This document shows, in pieces, positions 61,309 to 64,000 of a stretch of DNA of 64,000 bases. Under the pieces are notes generated by a model. That model made no database searches. It saw only the letters and a program-made list of their open reading frames with translations, and was not told the DNA's origin. Origin of the DNA: Citrobacter sp. wls619 (GTDB taxonomy: Bacteria > Pseudomonadota > Gammaproteobacteria > Enterobacterales > Enterobacteriaceae); the NCBI RefSeq assembly GCF_005281345.1, contig NZ_SZXJ01000101.1, positions 291,371 to 355,370 of the forward strand, read 5' to 3'. Each line of letters begins with the position of its first letter. Within the stretch, counting starts at the first letter, position 1. The position numbers were made by a program, and so were the translations under genes.

Positions 61309-62973
61309 TCAGGCTACCTTTTCAACAAGAAGATCGGCATTGACGCGAGTCAGCGTCATCACCGACGCCAGTTTATTCAGGGTATTGCCCAGGGTTTGCG
61401 GAATGGCAACGGCAGCAACAAAGCGATCCGGGCGCATCACAACCAGCGCGGCGTTATGCTGAGCAAACCACGCACGCAAACGGTTCTGCGTATCACCAAT
61501 GCGGATAACGCCGTCATGGTTATCCTGATCGGTGGCAATCTGCGTATCCGGCACCACCTGAATAAACCGAGTGCCCAGCGCCTGCCACTGCTGGGTCTGT
61601 GCCTCGCTCATGCCCCACAGCGGATTACAGCCCCAGCCAATGACCGCGAAATTCGCCCCGATAACGTTGTCGAGCAGCGTCACCTCGCCCGTTTCCCGCG
61701 TCACCTTCGGCTGGATGAACATTTTGCCGACCGGTGACGTTTTCGCCTCGCCTTCACGTACCAGCGCCCCGACGTGATACTGCGGCATCGGTTTAAAGCG
61801 CATTTCGAGGAAGTAGCGTTTGACTGGCGGAAGGTAGTTCAACAACCAGGAGACTCCGTCGCGCACCGCGCCGTGCCAGCGTTTCGGCGGAGCCAGCACG
61901 TTGCCTGCGGTAACGGACAAATCAATCATCGCTTTGGCGTGGTCACGGCGTTCCTGCTGGTAGGTATCCAGCAGCGCATCACCGGCTTTACCCTCGATCA
62001 CCAACGCCAGTTTCCACGCCAGGTTGAAGGCATCACGCATACCGCTGTTGTAACCCTGCCCCTGCCAGACCGGCATAATGTGCGCCGCGTCGCCTGCCAG
62101 CAGTACGCGGTCAATGCGAAAACGTTCGGCCAGACGGGCGTTATGGGTATATACGCGTTGGCGGATCAGTTCGACGTTATCCGGGTTCGGCAGCACTTTG
62201 CTCAACAGCTGACGCATATTCTGCGGCTCACTCAGTTGCGCTTCGGTTTCCCCCGGCATCACCATAAATTCAAAGCGACGCACCGCATGAGGCAGAGCGG
62301 CAGAGACATACGGACGCACCGGATCGCAGCACAGATAGACATGCGGTGTGCTGAGCGGATCGTTGGCGATATCCACCACAATCCATTGATTTGGCGCGGT
62401 TTTACCTTCAAACGGCACATTCAACGAACGTCTGACATTGCTGCCGCCGCCATCGCAGGCCACCAGCCACTGCGCCTTCACCGTTTCGCGCTGACCGTCT
62501 GGCGTTTTCAGATTCAGCGTCACTTCGCCGTTTTGTTGGCTGAAGGCTTCCAGTTCGCGGGAGAACAGGCAGCGCACATTGGGAAAACGCGACAGCCCTT
62601 CCAGCATCACCGCGTCCACTTGTGGCTGAATGAATGCGTTGCGGCGCGACCAGCCAAATTCATCGGTCATCGGCTGGATATCGGCAAAGCAGCGGCCTTT
62701 CGGCGTAAGAAAGCGCATCGCGTGCCACGGCGTGGTATGCGGCAGAACGTTTTCGACCAGGCCAACGGATTGCATGGTGCGCAGCGCTTCATCGTCAATG
62801 CCGATGGCACGGGGATAGTCGATCAGTTTATCGAGTTTCTCCACCACCAGTACCTCAATGCCCATCTGGCCAAGGTAGTTGGCCATCATCAGTCCTACCG
62901 GGCCGGCACCAGCAATCGCCACCTGCACGGTGTGCTGTACAGCAGGCTGGATATCCGGGTTTATCGTTGTCAT
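61309..62973 (-). CDS. mhpA: 3-(3-hydroxyphenyl)propionate hydroxylase MhpA
   Basis: 554 residues, FAD aromatic hydroxylase. N-terminal [21 protein letters not shown], second FAD/NADPH motif [14 protein letters not shown], third [34 protein letters not shown]. It hydroxylates 3HPP to 2,3-dihydroxyphenylpropionate with NADH and O2. First gene of the operon, with a GAGG site, divergent from mhpR. Confidence 0.96.
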   Translation of the reverse strand: MTTINPDIQPAVQHTVQVAIAGAGPVGLMMANYLGQMGIEVLVVEKLDKLIDYPRAIGIDDEALRTMQSVGLVENVLPHTTPWHAMRFLTPKGRCFADIQPMTDEFGWSRRNAFIQPQVDAVMLEGLSRFPNVRCLFSRELEAFSQQNGEVTLNLKTPDGQRETVKAQWLVACDGGGSNVRRSLNVPFEGKTAPNQWIVVDIANDPLSTPHVYLCCDPVRPYVSAALPHAVRRFEFMVMPGETEAQLSEPQNMRQLLSKVLPNPDNVELIRQRVYTHNARLAERFRIDRVLLAGDAAHIMPVWQGQGYNSGMRDAFNLAWKLALVIEGKAGDALLDTYQQERRDHAKAMIDLSVTAGNVLAPPKRWHGAVRDGVSWLLNYLPPVKRYFLEMRFKPMPQYHVGALVREGEAKTSPVGKMFIQPKVTRETGEVTLLDNVIGANFAVIGWGCNPLWGMSEAQTQQWQALGTRFIQVVPDTQIATDQDNHDGVIRIGDTQNRLRAWFAQHNAALVVMRPDRFVAAVAIPQTLGNTLNKLASVMTLTRVNADLLVEKVA

Positions 62974-63115
62974 TTCAGAACCTCACTACTCGGACAAAAC
63001 GCAATTGCAGACCCTGGCGAGGCGCAATTCATTTTGTTAAAAAGATGTAAATAATTTTTTATTGTGCGGTCAGTATAGGAGTGAGTTTTTGCGCTACAAT
63101 CAAAACATGCCTGGA

Positions 63116-63132
63116 TGTGCACTAAGTACACA
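63116..63132. promoter_or_regulatory. Candidate MhpR operator
   Basis: TGTGCAC-TAA-GTACACA, an inverted repeat with one mismatch, lies in the mhpA-mhpR gap. In E. coli MhpR binds a 17-bp palindrome containing GTGCAC in the same gap; this is the same size and location. No clear CRP site was seen beside it. Confidence 0.7.
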
Positions 63133-63164
63133 ACGTTGTTTTACCTGTAGATTTGTCAATAAAT

Positions 63165-63977
63165 ATGAAAAGTGATGACGGTACCGAATACAAAACCGTA
63201 CGCGGATTAACGCGCGGATTAATGTTATTAAATATGTTAAACCGACTCGACGGTGGGGCCAGCGTTGGCCTGCTGGCTGAGCTGAGCGGCCTGCACCGCA
63301 CTACGGTCAGGCGACTACTGGAAACGTTGCAGGATGAGGGTTACGTCCGGCGCAGCCTTTCCGATGACAGCTTTCGTTTAACCATTAAAGTCCGCCAGCT
63401 CAGTGAGGGATTTCGTGACGAGCAGTGGATTTCTGCGCTTGCCGCCCCGCTGTTGGGGGATTTGCTGCGCGAGGTCATCTGGCCGACCGACGTTTCCACC
63501 CTGGATGTGGATGCCATGGTGGTACGTGAAACCACCCACCGCTTCAGCCGCTTATCGTTTCACCGCGCGATGGTAGGACGTCGCTTACCGCTATTAAAAA
63601 CCGCCTCCGGTCTGACCTGGCTGGCATTTTGCCCGGAGAATGAACGTCAGGAACTGATCGAAATGCTGGCCTCACGACCCGGAGAAGAATTCCAGTTGGC
63701 GCGTGAGCCGCTGAAGCTCAATGCCATCCTGACCCGCGCGCGGAAAGACGGCTTTGGCCAGAACTATCGCGGCTGGGATCAGGAGGAAAAAATCGCCTCC
63801 ATCGCCGTCCCCATTCGCAGTGAACAGCGGGTGATCGGCTGTCTGAACCTGGTGTATATGGCCAGCGCGATGACCATCGAACAGGCTGCGGAAAAACATC
63901 TTCCGGCCTTACAAAAGGTGGCGCAACAGATAGAGGATGGCGTCGAGTCGCAGGAGATTTTGGTTGCCGGGAGGTGA
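63165..63977 (+). CDS. mhpR: mhp operon activator MhpR (IclR family)
   Basis: 270 residues: IclR winged helix (GGASVGLLAELSGLHRTTVRRLLETL) then the C-terminal ligand domain (GRRLPLLKTASGLTWLAF, IASIAVPIRSEQRVIGCLNLVYMA). It activates mhpA with 3HPP as inducer. ATG 63165 aligns with E. coli MhpR; a TTG at 63153 gives four more residues. There is no good ribosome site. The C-terminus stops at VAGR, about seven residues before the E. coli end, so the tail is shorter. Confidence 0.94.
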   Translation: MKSDDGTEYKTVRGLTRGLMLLNMLNRLDGGASVGLLAELSGLHRTTVRRLLETLQDEGYVRRSLSDDSFRLTIKVRQLSEGFRDEQWISALAAPLLGDLLREVIWPTDVSTLDVDAMVVRETTHRFSRLSFHRAMVGRRLPLLKTASGLTWLAFCPENERQELIEMLASRPGEEFQLAREPLKLNAILTRARKDGFGQNYRGWDQEEKIASIAVPIRSEQRVIGCLNLVYMASAMTIEQAAEKHLPALQKVAQQIEDGVESQEILVAGR

Positions 63978-64000
63978 GGTGGATCACAGTTATACGCATC

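Noticed and set aside
61774-63054. 426-codon plus-strand frame opposite mhpA
   Set aside because: Antisense to a clear FAD hydroxylase; composition (His, Gln, Arg) typical of shadow frames.

Overview
The window is about 64 kb of chromosome from an Enterobacteriaceae member close to Escherichia and Salmonella, most likely a Citrobacter. The evidence is near-identity to remembered E. coli proteins (MalZ, ProY, PhoBR, SbcCD, RdgC, AroL, PhoA, DdlA, SbmA, AmpH, HemB, Tau, Mmu, Mhp). Salmonella/Citrobacter-type genes are also present that K-12 lacks at these positions: a tsaA-type peroxiredoxin and complete uhp-like/afuABC genes. REP hairpins and ERIC elements are typical of the enteric group. No database search was possible; family calls rest on motifs and recalled sequences.

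Layout. 1-5.6 kb: the 3' end of acpH, a tsaA-like peroxiredoxin, and a small catabolic cluster (amidohydrolase, ABM-domain membrane protein, YcaC-like hydrolase) divergent from a LysR regulator. 5.6-17.3 kb: the conserved malZ, proY, brnQ, phoR, phoB block facing sbcD-sbcC, with a Pho box between them. 17.5-25 kb: araJ, mak, rdgC, ppnP, aroM, aroL, yaiI, proC, dgcC. The aroL-aroM gap has no yaiA, and TyrR/TrpR-like boxes precede aroL. 25.4-33.6 kb: psiF, phoA, iraP, an MdtG-like exporter, ddlA, yaiZ, yaiY, yaiW, sbmA. 34-41.6 kb: ampH, hemB, a two-domain acyltransferase resembling the ornithine-lipid synthase OlsF, then tauABCD on the opposite strand.

41.9-49.7 kb is one forward block: a UhpA/UhpB/UhpC-like sugar-phosphate sensing system runs directly into AfuABC, an ABC importer family shown to carry hexose phosphates. 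Sensing and uptake therefore appear to share one transcription unit. A strong terminator closes it.

49.98-52.53 kb is the clearest accessory segment: AT-rich, with rare codons, and made of three tightly packed genes: an unknown 230-residue protein, a PAAR-domain protein with a hydrophobic glycine-rich C-terminus, and a small membrane protein that overlaps it. It reads as a type VI secretion effector/immunity cassette with a probable membrane-acting toxin. No secretion-system core genes are visible.

52.8-64 kb: mmuM/mmuP (S-methylmethionine salvage) behind three met boxes, then the complete mhpABCDFE-mhpT pathway for 3-(3-hydroxyphenyl)propionate, divergent from its activator mhpR. I saw no tRNA, rRNA, CRISPR array, intact insertion sequence or integrase.
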